DNA from: Hysterangium stoloniferum
Lineage: Eukaryota; Basidiomycota; Agaricomycetes; Hysterangiales; Hysterangiaceae
DNA length: 64,000 bases
Assembly (NCBI GenBank): GCA_015178975.1
Contig: WHVD01000233.1
Span: 40,950 to 104,949, forward strand
Direction of reading: 5' to 3'
Shown piece by piece: positions 13,101 to 25,266 of this stretch. Below the pieces are notes generated by a model. That model made no database searches. It was not told the origin of the DNA and was given only the letters and a program-made list of their open reading frames with translations. The stretch's first letter is position 1. Every line of letters starts with the position of its first letter. The translations under genes were made by a program, and so were the position numbers.

Positions 13101-15681
13101 TCAGGGTTGCAAAATGGGGGAAAAAGCTCATGACTTTTTTCCATCCGTTTAATCATCGCTTTTGTGACCTTCCCAAAACAAAGGTCTGCAACTTTGGGTT
13201 GCTAAGTTGTATGGCTTTATTGACGTTCGTGTTCTGCCAGACCAATCAAAAATGGGTTCATTATTTGGGCTCGCTTCTGGTTACATTACTCAAATGTTCA
13301 GAAGGGCGGCGCTTCCTTATCGAGGACGTCTTTTTGGTCCAGACTGTAGATTGTTTTGCTCAGCTGGATCCAGTGAGTTGTGTACCAACCACGCTAGCTT
13401 TTTGGAAATTGATCATTGGACAGTCTAACGGTGGCTCCAGCTCTGATGCCGTCTTTTCAAGGAAACGCGTTCAAACGACGCTGACTTATGCCTATCTTGA
13501 AATGATTGGTATTCTAAGTAAATACCCTGAAGGCGTGGAGTATGTTACATGTTGGCGGCTTATGGTATCGCTCATGGATATTTATTACAGGTTATTGGAG
13601 CGCTTTCACTTCTTCACAGCCCTCTACCACCTTAGTGAGCTGTCAGGCCGTGATGATCTGATCAAACAGGTAGTTCCGACAATCGATTATTCTACGTAGG
13701 TTGATTTTTGCGTTCATACCGTTGACACTGACTTTTTAGTAGAGATGGTCATGCCCGAGTAGTTCTTGCGAAAGCATTGACTTCCCGCTTTACCGTAAGT
13801 CACGTCATCCAGTAAGACAGCAATGTGTGTCATTTACATTATATATTTCAGGATGTACGGTTGTACGCGACAGAATATCTCGGTCAGGTACTACAAACCT
13901 CGCCCAAGGCATGTAGTTGGGGGCTGCGGATGCTGTTAACGCAATTGTACGATCCTGAACTTGATGTTTGCGAACTTGCGATCCGCATTTTGGAGGAAGC
14001 GTGTGAGGCCCCTGAGTTGTTAGACTTGGCGGTAGAGATGCAACCAACGCTTGATCACCTGGGAGAGATTGGAGATCCATTACTATTGAAGTAAGCTTTT
14101 ACTCCGTCTTGCGTCTTGGGTGAGGTTTCTGATGTCTTGTCAAGGTTCATGTCTACTTCGATTGGTTTTGAATATCTACACTCGACAGACTATATTGAAC
14201 GCGAAATGAATGCATGGTTCCATGTGAGATGTTCATTTTAATAGTTGAAGATGTTGACTGACAACTATCCTTGCTAGGAGCGTAATGCGCATTATGTAGT
14301 TCAAATAGAGGTATACCTGTCGAAGGCTTTCAGTCCAGGTGGCTTAGAGGATGATGACCTCCTGCAAGTGTAGTTTTGCCTACTACATGACCTCCATGGT
14401 ACCAATTACTCATTACTTCTGTTTCATTTCCATAGTGCATTTGAGGGCACGGCACCCCCACATTTCTATGGTGCAATGGCCAAGACGGAGATGGGATGTC
14501 AGGTGCTCACTGAGAAGGGCCATTTTGCAGAATTTGCACATTTTATCCGACAGCATGGCCTGGAGAGCGGGGACTTTGATCTCATCCTGAAGTTGAAAAG
14601 CGTGCTTTGGGCTGTGGTGAGTCTGATGTCGCTGTGTTAGCATTATTTACTATCCACCCTAACGTCATTTCAACAGGGGAATATTGGTGCAACTGATAGA
14701 GGTCTTCCATTCATGGAAGAGGAAGATCTTATTCCCAGTATTACACAGATTGCGAGGGAGTCTCCGATCCTTTCAGTGAGAGGGTGCGTGACCCATAGAG
14801 ATATATACTAAGATGAAACAAATCATTGATTTCATTTACAGGACTTGCTTCTTTGTCTTGGGGTTAATTTCCTCGACGATACCAGGCGCCGAAGTTTTAA
14901 GTGATTACGGTTGGGAGGCGACGATTTCCCCTCTGGGGGTGCCAACTGGATTGGCTACACCTGTGGACGTTGATGAATTCGTATCTGTAAGTGCTGACTT
15001 GTTTGACGAATGAATAACGATTTGATGACCTCTGTCAGATTGCGCCATGGGATAACCCATCGTTGCGGGATGGACTTGAAGGACGGCTGCCACCACTTTC
15101 AAATCAGATGCAGCGTGATGCACTGACAGCCATTTACAACTTAGGCAATAATGTTATTGCCAATGCTGCTTCCCGTACCTTGGTTCGGTTCGTAGCAAAG
15201 ATGCGTTTTTGGCATATTTCATCGATACTGACCATTGATTGCAGGCTCAAATCACGACCGGAAGCACGAAGCACTTTTACATCGATACCCTTGTATTTTC
15301 AGGCTTTGCACACTATTTCAACTCAGCGGTATCGGCTCCCAGTACGGCGTTACATCCTGGAGCTGTTTGACATACGGTTAGACGCGGGTACTATCACTGC
15401 ATTGTCAGCATATCGACATGCTGCACTGGGGCAGCCTGCATCAATGCGAAGAGACAAGGGTCAGCGTCCTTTAACGATGATTCGTACGATTCAAATATCA
15501 GACGGTGAAGAGGTTAGTGATAGTGTCGACGATGCGCATCTTCTACTGACATTCTTCACAGTCTGAAATGGATATTGATGATCGGGAGGATATTGCCGTG
15601 TTAAATACGGATGATTGGGAACTGACGAGTGTTCCAGCAAGACCCCTACACAGATTTGTTGGATTCAAGCCCGAGAGCTAA
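10167..15681 (+). CDS. Rictor/Avo3/Ste20-type TORC2 subunit
   Basis: Large intron-rich scaffold subunit of TOR complex 2, which signals to AGC kinases and actin at the plasma membrane. The N-terminus (MSETATRRSVEDVPLG; a second in-frame ATG lies upstream at 10149) is followed by a coiled-coil HR1-like segment (VEYLTHELEVENRIKDGAEN, then LLAARNKIEAITKKLEEV). The Rictor N-terminal armadillo region is recognised by SAYRLLRYALVEAEA and DWYLVR|SLAKDNKYHLEKEQ, joined over an intron that ends near 11322. A middle Rictor block (TRDQTQWNYEILMDLLEGP) lies around 13010. The Rictor V block GNIGATDRGLPFMEEEDL and VRGTCFFVLGLISSTIPGAE lie at about 14680-14890. The C-terminus ends ...LHRFVGFKPES, stop TAA 15679-15681. 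One junction near 11080-11110 needs a very short intron or is a frameshift (separate entry). Otherwise the gene appears intact. Confidence 0.87.
11080..11110 (+). other. Apparent 31-nt intron (or frameshift) in the RICTOR gene
   Basis: The frame carrying VVELLKAC ends at TGA 11116. Conserved coding continues in the next frame as LNEHSVQPALSDTASKES. Removing 11080-11110 (GT...AG, ending catag) joins KAC to LNEHS exactly. This is shorter than any other intron in the window; the rest are about 45 nt or more. A sequencing error or true frameshift is the alternative. Confidence 0.5.
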
Positions 15682-15913
15682 GCATAGACCATATGGTAGC
15701 TTTGAGTTTGACTGGACTTATTTATTTACATGCATCATCATCTCACACCGCATTGATATGTATCTACGTACATTTTGTTTGACCGGAATCGAACTGTAGC
15801 ATTATTTGGTTGTGAGCGTGGGAATATGTGACAGTACTGTACAGTTACTCAAGATCTGTTGTTTAAACCTCCGCTCTCTTCGCCCTCCTCAAGACACTTT
15901 CAAAGAACAAACT

Positions 15914-16822
15914 ATGGGTATGTCGACTGAAACCATCACTAAATGAAATAACATGTATTCAACAAACATATGCAGTTCGCTACGCATCCGCCCACCTTGC
16001 AACAAATCCGGAAAAATGTACGTAGTCCACTATGTTTTGTTCGACATCGAGCTCAACTTTCATTAGCTGCTCGTGCCCGAGGCGAATACCTCAGGACACA
16101 CTTCAAAAACATGCGTGAAGTTGCTGCCGCCGTCAGCGGTGCGTAATTGAATCAAAAGTTTATTACAACTCGCTGAATTTGTTAATGCCAGGCATGAAAT
16201 TAGCAAAGGCATACACCTACCTCGGTGACGTTCAAGAACATAAACAGGTTGTTCCTTTCCGCAGATTCAATGGTGGTGTCGGTCGTGCGAGCCAAGCGAA
16301 GCAGTTCGGTGCAACCCAAGGTACGCTCACTCGCTGTACCAGGCTTATATTATTGCTCACGATCCGTTCTAAGGTCGCTGGCCCGAAAAATCCGTGAAAT
16401 TCTTACTCCGTCTTCTTAAGAATGCCGAATCAAACGCCGATGCCAAACACCTCGAATTAGAGGATCTCTTCGTTAAGAACATCGTTGTTCAACAAGCTCC
16501 CGTATGTGACTGCACTTTACCTTTGAGAATGGCTTGGATACTCAATTGCGTTTGTTTTAGAAAACCCGCCGCCGTACCTACCGTGCTCACGGTCGTATCA
16601 ACCCTTACCAAGGCAGCCCATGCCACGTTGAGGTGTGTAGTTAAAGTGCTTGTATCACATGCGTGTACTTCAGATAATAACACACGATAGATTGTCCTTA
16701 CCGCCATTGACACCGAGATTGAGCGTGCTAAGGACAAGGACGACGTTACAAGCAAGCGAATTGGTGAAGGCTTGAACAGGCGGCAGCAGGCCCGGTTGCG
16801 CATCGAGGCTGCGCGTGCATGA
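15914..16822 (+). CDS. 60S ribosomal protein L17 (uL22)
   Basis: Seven coding exons: 15914-15917, 15976-16017, 16067-16138, 16192-16320, 16374-16501, 16561-16632 and 16691-16822. They join to 192 residues, close to the usual 180-190. The protein starts MVRYASAHLATNPEK and has SARARGEYLRTHFKNMRE, the GRWPEKSVKF block, KTRRRTYRAHGRINPYQ and PCHVEIVLTAID, all diagnostic of uL22, which lines the exit tunnel of the large subunit. The first coding exon is only 4 nt (ATG plus one base), a layout common in fungal ribosomal protein genes. A pyrimidine-rich tract sits just upstream at about 15870-15895, as expected for a strong promoter of this class. Confidence 0.96.
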
Positions 16823-17116
16823 GTTGTTGTCCCTTTGCATGTGTATGGGTCTATGCGCTTTCCAGTCATGCTATGCTATATAATATGACTATCAAAAAGA
16901 AAAGCTTGAATTGTCAATCTTGCGATTGGGTCTGGTTGATTTAGCAATTTAGCGACTACCTTATAACATACCAAGTTGCTGTTGCTATTTTTTAAATGTG
17001 GACAGTCTGCAAGTGTCTTGGTGTTACTACCTCTATTATCAAGGTTTAATTTCTATAACAAATGATTTACAATGAAGGCAAACGGTAATGTTGACACCTT
17101 ACGCGAACTCGGAATT

Positions 17117-20071
17117 TCACCTATCAGATAGAAAAGTGTTAGTGGCAATTGCCTTGACTTTGTCTTCGCCATCAAATATTCTGCAATATTCCATTAAAGG
17201 TAGGTATGACAACAAATATGAAAGTTACGCTTACGCTGCGGTTTCCTCGAGTGTTCGCTATACGTGATCGTGGTCAATGGTTATAACATCAAAGGTATCA
17301 AGATAAGAATACGTACTCCCTTAGTCTGTTCATATAAATGAGACATCTCTTGAGGAAAGAAATTTAAAACAAATCACATACCTCAACCACAAACAAGGAA
17401 ACGAAGATTAGTTCGAAGACGAGCCAGACGCAAAAAACAATCTAATAGAATTGTTCAGAAAGAGCTGTATGAGGTTATAATACGTTCTCACATAGTACTT
17501 CCATTGCAGCCTAGAGAGGAAATGTCAGTCATATCGAGGCTTTTAATCTATAGTTGAAGGGATACATACCTTTCGAGGGCGATGGGGTTTATATACCTAT
17601 TCAATAAACTTTATAATTGTTCTTCCTGGCAACCACACAAATTGAAACGCACTGATTGAAAATGAACGACAGGGAGATAGCGAAGTAGAATACTGTCAAT
17701 CCCTTCGCTCGCAGCGCATAAGGCATGATCTCAACAGTGTAACTGAATATGCGAGACTCATGAGACTTCAAAGGCGAGGAAAGCGTGTCATCATTTGGAA
17801 ACTCACGCTCCAACCAAGGGGGAATATGCGATCTGATAGTTGATAAGTCAGACTCTGTAGAGATATGAGAGAATCGAGAAACTCGCATCATAAAAGGCAT
17901 AGAATAAGACTGAGGTAGACAGGATGTCAGTGAGTATCGGGCACGACTTAGAGGTACCGTACAGATAAAGGCAATGACTGTGTGAGCCATGGCGATTCCG
18001 CCTCCCTGAGCATATAGTGCAGAAAACACGGTTTGCAGTGTGAACGTTATAAGCATGCCTGATTAAGGGTATTTAAAATTGATTTTAGAAGTCTTCAAAG
18101 AAGTAAGCGTACCCGCTGTTGAAGTTATGAAAAGCGTACGTCTGCCGATCTTGTCACACAGGCATGCTGCACCAACGGCTATTAAGACATTCTCCACGGA
18201 GAGGAGTCCGTTGACAAGGAGTTGGGTGAAGGTGTCGGTAACTAATTGGATAATGAGATTACGCGTGGACAATTATGCGGACGGTAAATGGGCTTACTGC
18301 CGATGGTCTCGAATACAGGGGCGAGGTCTGGCAAAGGAAAGTTAGACAGTAAAATTTCGACCAAATCTGGATAGATACTCACAGTACGCAACTAACCCAT
18401 TTCCACTCCACTATTCACAGATGAGAGTCCGAATCATTTATATTGAAAAGACAACCATGTAATTACCTGACTGAAAAAGGCCAATGCGACGATAACCATA
18501 ATCCGTCGGCGATTTCCCCGTGTAGCGGTCAAACCCCTCCAGCCGACCGAGCCATCTAGCTTGATCGCCGTCTTTATTTCCCGAAACTCATACTGTACGA
18601 GGGGATCTTGCCTGGAAGATATAATATGACAAGTAGCTTTGTCCAGGTGACTTCGTGATCAACTCACTCATCACCACGAGCATGATAGTAAGCAAGACAT
18701 GTTAATGCCTCTGCTCCTCTTTCAATAGCATCAGGAAGTTTGCAGTAGGAAATCCTGTTTTGAGAATGGTAATGACGTACCTGCCTCGGTCTACGAGCCA
18801 TCTGGGACTTTCTGGGCCTAGGAATGCGAAGATCATCTGGATCAGGGCAGGAAAAGCTTGAACGGCGGAGGGGATACGCCAGGCCCACGAATTTTGGAGT
18901 CGAAAACTGACGAATGTCTGTCAAGGGGTGGCATGAGGCACTTGGGAATAATAAATACAGGAATTTTTTACAGTCCATGCAGCTCTTTACATTTGAAAAA
19001 AAATTGTTTGTCGCGGATATGAGGTGGATTCGAAAAGATAACTCACAGGACAGCGCCACCTTGCCTGAAATAATACCCACTAGTTGAGAGGCTTTTATCG
19101 TAAAATAATGAATTTAATTACCAAAGGGCACTAAAACTGGATGTCAAAACTGCACGTTGGGTCGGATAGGCAATCTCAGTGATGAGCATCTGAAATAGTT
19201 GTTTTGAATACCTAGTTTTGAAGAAAAAGGAATCATACCTGGGCAGCATTTGTGGCAAAGGCAGAGCCGCAACCAACTTTCAAACGTTTCACTATGAATA
19301 ATTTTCAGTGAGATCCAGCACTTACTCAGAAACCTTTGCTGCGGCATTAGTCGAAATTACTAAGGGGGAGAAAAAATCGGTTCCTAATCGTACCTTGCAG
19401 CAATGAATGTCTCTACATTCTGGCTACATGCCTGGATTATGGCACCAACGGTCATGATCGTTGCGCCTGTGAAGACAGTAAAACGGCGGCCCATGCCGTC
19501 GGCGAGATATGGCAGAATAGGAAGCATGGCAATCCCCCCCACGCGTTGAATAACGGTCAGGAGAGCCAGCTACATTGATGACAATAGGACGAGCTATCAA
19601 AAAGAAGTCAGAATAGAAAGTGTAGTGAGTTACCTTGCTACCGTGAGGATAGTTAAAAGCTTCTTTCCATTGGTTGAGCGACTGCAATCCGTCTGAAAGG
19701 ATAGAGATATCTTAGAATCAGTGAAACTGGGGGGCGTTTTTCAACGTACTCATCATACTGCCTGATAAAACCAGTAAATAAATGTATAATGCATGCTACC
19801 TGACAAAGACGTACCGTCATAACCATCCGCAAAATTGGCTAACAACCTATGAATATAAATCAGTGAACTACATTGCCACTCAAAAGTCAGGTTGGATTAC
19901 GTACAGCATCCCAATATACAGATTGAGAAGGACACGGCGTTTTTGCGTATACCACGGGTTGATCTCCGGGTCGTTAACTAAGGATGAGTATGTAGGTTTC
20001 TGGTCGTGGCCAGCCTGACCATTCCCCTGCTCATCACCTATGATACCATTGCCGGAAATTTGGTCTGGCAT
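17117..20071 (-). CDS. MFS sugar transporter
   Basis: Minus-strand, very intron-rich member of the sugar porter family; 12 membrane segments are expected. The start is MPDQISGNGIIGDEQ (ATG at 20071) with a hydrophilic N-terminus. The conserved NFADGYDGSMMNGLQSL is assembled from four exons, one of 12 nt (19750-19761). Later come GGIAMLP, MGRRFTVFTGATIM, the TEIAYPTRRAVLTS loop, a second-half GRRTLF motif, the SYTVEIMPYALRAKGL motif, and FNQ...RYINPIALE|RLQWKYY|IVFCVWLVFELIF. The tail is (V/E)TKG|RTLEETAA|IFDGEDKVKA, stop at 17117-17119. The VETKGRTLEE signature lies across two small exons. Substrate is probably a hexose or disaccharide by family, but it cannot be resolved. It converges with the RPL17 gene, with 294 bp between stops. 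Confidence 0.9.
19750..19761 (-). other. 12-nt microexon of the sugar transporter
   Basis: On the minus strand the sequence between an AG at 19762-19763 and a GT at 19748-19749 is 12 nt. It supplies the middle of the conserved YDG-SMM-NG motif. Without it the reading frame is kept but G-S-M-M is lost, so the family motif argues that it is a genuine exon. Confidence 0.75.
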
Positions 20072-20501
20072 GATTTGTAGTGTAAAGACAGCTCTACTAC
20101 TTGCGTTTGTTTTATTCTATTAGTATACGGGTAGAGAGTCAGTTGGGTGTCATGGGGGCAAAAACAAATATCTACCGTGACGGTGATACGCAAGATCAAT
20201 GCAATTTGTCCGCGTTTGAAATATCCAACTTACTGCAAATAAGTCCCCTTAGTAAAAAATTGATTAATATACACTCCATCCGAACCGGAACCTGACTTCA
20301 CCGGGGCGGCATCTTTATTAATACTAATTTGGAGGTCGCATCGTATCCGTTTCCGACATGATCTTAAACATCGTCTACGTTTGCTTTGCACCTAGCAGTA
20401 AAGGTGTACCAATGACTTTCGCTCTGCTTTCCCTTCAAGTTACTTTATCCATAGTGAAAATGAAGGCTTTATTAATTGCATGTATCAGAAATTTGCAAAG
20501 G
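20072..20501. other. Intergenic, upstream of the sugar transporter
   Basis: No gene recognised. It contains the promoter side of the minus-strand sugar transporter and the 3' flank of the minus-strand RNase P subunit gene. Confidence 0.45.
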
Positions 20502-21847
20502 CTACAACCCCTTTTTCTTCTTCTTCTGAGAACGTTCTCCAGATGTGCCTGGGATATGATCATCGTCAATCGGTCTCTTTTTATTCTTTTGTGTGTTACG
20601 GGGTTGAGGTGTGCCCTTTTTTGACAAAATGATAGTATTGGGATCTATCGAAGAAGCTTTACTGGCGGATGGCACTCCACTGGGATGGTTGTTTGGAGTG
20701 CTTGTTATTATCTCGGGGACATTCTCGGCCTCATTAATAACTACGCTGTGATTGTCGGTTGCTCCCACTTGGGGAGATATTATCAGTCTGGGTTCTGAAA
20801 GGACAGATCGATATGTCTTGCGTGATTCTGGTAACATAATTTGGGTCGGGGTTAATTATTATAATGACGAGGGAACTCACGAGCTCTGAGAACAACTGAC
20901 TTGGGTGTAAGGGCGATGGCGTCACGAGAAAGATTCTGGGGAATACCCAATAGAGTTACCCTAAACGTCCCTCAGGAATAAATAAAATAAAAGAGGGAAA
21001 GTGTCATACAGATTTGCCGCGTCCAGTGGAGCTCGTAACTCCCTGTCATCATTTGCACCACTGCTAAGGAGAATTCCTTTGCCTTTTGTGACGCGTACCA
21101 ACTCTCTTGAACCTCCCCACCAATTCCGACGTTCAGACTCGGCACCAACCGCTCCAGAGTAGTCTATCTCAAATACAGAGCCATTCTTTAGCGCACTGCG
21201 CACTTGTGTGTGCTTGAGATGAAAGGGAAGTCTGGGGAACGTTACGGGCATTGATATTATGTGTGCAGTTTGCTGCGAGGGCAGACTGTGCGTGAGGCAT
21301 GCTTGGGAAAATGAATTTGTAGTGGTAGGTCTCAAGGAGAGAATATCGTAATTGGATAGGATGGCAGCGTTTTGGGCATTCTGTGTGATATGAAGTAAAT
21401 GTTTCAAAGCGAGGTTGTGGCCGACAGACTAACAACACCATTTCCTTTGTCACTATCGTCATCCAATATGATTGTCAATCGCTTTAAAAGCAAGACGCCT
21501 TGTCGTTTCTTTAATTTAGGTATTAGACCAGGAAACCAATCAACATGTGTTCGTCCATCTATCTTCGTTTCCATAATCTGATTTAGGGCCAGGACGGTGT
21601 ATCCCACTGTCACAACAAATAAGTCAATAGCATGGCATATGTGAAAATGGATCCCACAATGTACAAGAATATCAATCCTCGCTTCAATCGCTGCAAGTTG
21701 GCTGGATGAGAACAAGCATTGCGTTACAGTATCAGAGGCAGTAGAAGGTTCGTCAGGTTTTTGTTTTCCTTTGCCTTTCTTGGATTGATGTGTTATCGAT
21801 GAAATAAGGGCAGGTACGGGCAAGGGAACATTCAGATCAAAAAACAT
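20502..21847 (-). CDS. RNase P/MRP protein subunit Rpp1/Rpp30
   Basis: Protein subunit of RNase P and RNase MRP, acting on tRNA 5' leaders and rRNA in the nucleus. Start MFFDLNVPLPVP (ATG at 21847) is the typical first beta-strand of the PHP/TIM-barrel fold. DILVH|LGYTVLALNQ is restored by removing an in-frame intron of about 54 nt. Other family blocks are LILKRLTIILDD-type strands, NYDILSLRPTT and FEIDYSGAVG. RRNWWGGSRELVRVTKGKG and ILLSSGANDDRELRAPLD cover the conserved late barrel. A disordered basic tail ends in KKKKKGL, stop at 20502-20504. Length and motif order match fungal Rpp1, with a longer C-terminal tail. Neighbouring genes are unrelated. Confidence 0.9.
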
Positions 21848-22138
21848 AACACTCTGAGTAGGAAGACGCCCGTTTAGAACTTCCGTAAAAGGAAATATTC
21901 AAGACCAGGAGGAAACTAAGCAAATTAAGCACCCGAGGACTCAAGTGGAATAAAAATCCGGGCTTCAACCATTCAAATAGAACATCAAATTTATATCTTG
22001 CTACAGATATTTTGGGGACACGAACTGCATGCTGCGCGTCCCTAGTCCCAAAATAAATTTAGAAGCCTTGGGACAACGCAGTGGGCAGAGCGGGATATGC
22101 CAAAATTTCGAGTAATTGCAACGCAAGTCATGCTCATC

Positions 22139-23595
22139 CTATCCTCCCTGTTCACTCACATACGGCCCGAACATGAACCTCGCCACTCCCGAATTCAAAC
22201 TCAAGCCCTCTGCTTCCCCAGCCCAAGTAGTTACTCCAGCACCGTGTTTCGAACCAAACCGCATGCTCTCCAATGCAATCTCAGTATTACGATTCCGCTC
22301 ACGAGCGACATCATTCTCTCGCATAAGGATCTTCAGCCGTGTGAGTTGATCTGGGAGATGTGGAATGGAAGGTGTCAAATGCCCCTGTGGCGAAACAGGA
22401 GGGTGGTAATGCAAGTGGGCGTAGGGCGACGGAGATTGAGGTGTGCTGGGTGACGGTTGGGCGCTTGATGTTGTCGTTGATTCGTGCAGGAGGAGATCCA
22501 TGACTACATGTGCAATTTCTAAAACGTTTGCAGTGAAAACCGTAGTATTCAGTATATGTAGAAAATATTTACCTTGTACATCCTCTAGAGAACATTTAAA
22601 TTGCGCCTGCCATGGTCCGTTATTTCCTAGAAATTCTGCGACTTCCGCGCTTGTCCGACCTGTATGAGATGTTTCTTCTGGAGGACCGGCGGAGTCATAT
22701 GAGAGGAGCAGGGCGGCGAGATATACGCATGACAGAGCTAGACTGTGTGGTGGATATTGTAACGGAGCGAGGGTGCGGTTACTATCTGTCGCAAGGCGCC
22801 AGGCGAGGTTGGTAAGGTATTTGGTTGCTTTGCTATCGTTTAAGCAAGGTCGCGACGAAAAAACTAAAAAATGGACGCACCACCTAGAGCCCGCCCAATC
22901 TTAACGACATACGGAAATGGCATTCGAGTGGTGAAATTGAAGCAGATGGTCTCGAGAATCGGGCGTTCAATACCAAGGAGGCGATGTCGGTCTTGTTCCA
23001 CTTTCTATCATTAAAGCGTGAAAATCCCAACCGCATAATCTACGTGGAAAAGTACTTCAGGGTCCATGACTAGTTCCCCGCCAACAGCTTGAGACTTGGC
23101 AGCTAAGTCTGGGAAACGGACGGCATAGGACACCATAAGGATGTCTTGCGGCTTCTTGAGGGTGTCATGCATCTTGCTAGATGCATATAAACAGGCTAGA
23201 GCTACATCCTTATGTTTAAATCGATTTTAAGCATAAAAAGCGAAAACAAAATGAGGAGACATACCGAGAAATTGAAGTCTTTACGAGGGAACATGAGATG
23301 AAACCGGTGGTATAGGTTTTGTGCCGTTGCTATCGTTTTGCGCGGACTATAATATTTATCACTCATAATCATGAAGACAAACTAAGGACAAACAAACTTA
23401 CAAGCCAATTCGTCCGCCAACCGCCTCAATAAGCACACACGCCTGCTGGCGTTGTTTCTCCTCTTGACTCGTTGACAATTTTCCTCTCTGTTTCATTGAC
23501 AATGCCTCCACCTCTACTGGTGAGAAATATGGTCGATGGTACCGCGTATAAAATATCGGCGAAGGCGGTCGTGGAGGATCTGCATCCATGTCCAT
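22139..23595 (-). CDS. Cyclin of the CTD-kinase beta-subunit (Ctk2) type
   Basis: Minus-strand gene with several introns, start MDMDADPPRPPSPIFY (ATG at 23595), stop at 22139-22141. The first cyclin fold is assembled from QQACVLIEAVGGRIGL, PRKTIATAQNLYHRFHLMFP, then DVALACLYASSKMHDTLKKP and QDILMVSYAVRFPD. This wording (TLKKP plus the VSY helix) is typical of fungal Ctk2-like cyclins, which activate the CTDK-I kinase that phosphorylates the RNA polymerase II CTD. A second fold follows (HRLLGIERPILETICFNF; SLALSCVYLAALL). The C-terminal tail is Ser/Pro-rich. Cyclin membership is secure; the Ctk2 assignment over other transcription cyclins (K, L, Bur2) is by motif memory only. The start codon lies 69 bp from that of the divergent G-patch gene. 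Confidence 0.8.
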
Positions 23596-23664
23596 GGTTG
23601 GGAGCTCAAATATTTGGCTTGATTAGATAAGCGCCCACCTTGTTATCTTTTGTTACCAACTTCT

Positions 23665-24864
23665 ATGAGTCTCGTATGTCATACCATCACTTCCCACTAT
23701 ACGGCTCAGGAAGGCGATACTATAGAAAAGGATGTCGATAAGGAAGAGCAGGATTCTTGGGTTACTGAGAAATCTTTTGGGAATGCGAGGAGGTTACATT
23801 CGAAGACGGCACCAGCATTTGTACGCGCCACTGTGCAATGTGATGAGTATGGGATGCCAACGATGGGGACCGGGGATATTCAAGCGGATAGAGGACAGGT
23901 GAAAGACCCTTTAGAAGTTAGTGAGTGGTACAGGAACTTGACCGAGAGAGGGAGGGAAAAGGTATTTGATCAACGGGTCACCGCCGTCTCTCGTGGTTTC
24001 AAAGCTCAAACGGAAGCCCCTGGCCGGTCTTATTCCGAGGACCTGAACATTAATACTATCAAAAATAGTGACAGTAGCGGGAACATTACTCCCGCGATCC
24101 GCCAATCGAGGGCAAATTGGTTCACATCACATCCTCCAACCCACAACGCCACCCCGACGTCTAAACCATCGACGCTCGCCGACATTTTGTCTCGAAATCC
24201 CCCGCCACTTCCTTCTGAGCCTACTTTTACATCGCCTGTATTTCTCTTCATAGGGCCAGCCAACAGAGGTTTCCAAATGCTACAAAAAAAGGGGTGGCAA
24301 GAGGGTGAAGGACTTGGGAGTGGGAGGGTGGAGAAAAAGAGGGTCAGAGCAGGATTGAGAGCAAATCAAGTAAAGGAGGAAGACAGTTCAGCCTTTTCTT
24401 CAACAGAAGTTATTGACCTTACGTTGGATGATTCCGACGGAGAAAAAACAACGACATCACGCGCACAGGAGGTAGTGGATTTGACACTTCATTCAGACTC
24501 AGAATCTGGTGACGATGACGATGACGATGCGATATGTTCGGATGACCATTACAATGACCAGAATGATACACAATCCCCCGAACCTCATGCCATTCCCACT
24601 ACTTCCGGCATCGCTCTTATTACTCCTCTACCCACCACACTTAAAGCTGATCGCCTTGGCATTGGTCTCAAAGCGCGGCGTCACTCCAAAGCGAAAGCAA
24701 AGGCGATTACACACACGTCTGCCGCACTCGCCGCACATATTCGGGCAGCGAACCAGATGAAGAAGGAGAAAGGTCGATTTGGGAAGGGCTGGAGGGGCCT
24801 GGCAAGGAAGAATAAGAGGGCGGAGAGAGAGCGTGTGGGGATGCTGAAATATTTGAATGACTGA
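23665..24864 (+). CDS. G-patch domain protein with tandem SUMO-interaction-like motifs
   Basis: Single-exon gene of 399 residues. The first ATG is 23665 (MSLVCHTITSHYT); the frame stays open upstream but without ATG. A low-complexity N-terminal half is followed by a G-patch, GFQMLQKKGWQEGEGLGSG, at about residues 205-225. G-patches bind RNA or activate DEAH helicases. Next are two hydrophobic-acidic motifs, VIDLTLDDSDGE and VVDLTLHSDSES, that fit SUMO-interaction motifs, and an acidic Asp run. A basic C-terminal block (LGIGLKARR... GRFGKGWRGLARKNKRAERE) follows. The layout resembles GPANK1-like fungal G-patch proteins, presumably nuclear. A specific function is not known. It shares a short promoter region with the cyclin gene. 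Confidence 0.8.
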   Translation: MSLVCHTITSHYTAQEGDTIEKDVDKEEQDSWVTEKSFGNARRLHSKTAPAFVRATVQCDEYGMPTMGTGDIQADRGQVKDPLEVSEWYRNLTERGREKVFDQRVTAVSRGFKAQTEAPGRSYSEDLNINTIKNSDSSGNITPAIRQSRANWFTSHPPTHNATPTSKPSTLADILSRNPPPLPSEPTFTSPVFLFIGPANRGFQMLQKKGWQEGEGLGSGRVEKKRVRAGLRANQVKEEDSSAFSSTEVIDLTLDDSDGEKTTTSRAQEVVDLTLHSDSESGDDDDDDAICSDDHYNDQNDTQSPEPHAIPTTSGIALITPLPTTLKADRLGIGLKARRHSKAKAKAITHTSAALAAHIRAANQMKKEKGRFGKGWRGLARKNKRAERERVGMLKYLND

Positions 24865-25266
24865 CGGCTCCTGGACGGTAATTGCCTCTAAGCCAGCCTA
24901 TGGGGCACTCCGTGAAGACCTTTTCGCAGGTGGTTTCACCAGGAACAGTGTCCAGTCTAAGATGCAGCTGCGGCATACATCGGCCTTCATTGTTCATGCT
25001 ATTAATGTAGGAGAGGCGCATCTCAAACACCATCCCTGTATATATCTATCTACAATCATTTATTTTTTTATTGAAATCGCTTGGACATGCTACAAATTTG
25101 ACACATTCCTTAAGTATATCACGAATGGCCCTGGTCATAAGTACATTGAATGGAGAGTGAATGAGAGCTATGAGGGGGAACCAAGTGAAGTGAAAATGTC
25201 ACGAACACGAAAGAAATAAAGCAAGATCCTGTTGAAACACGGAAACAAGAGACACTATCTCGTCAA

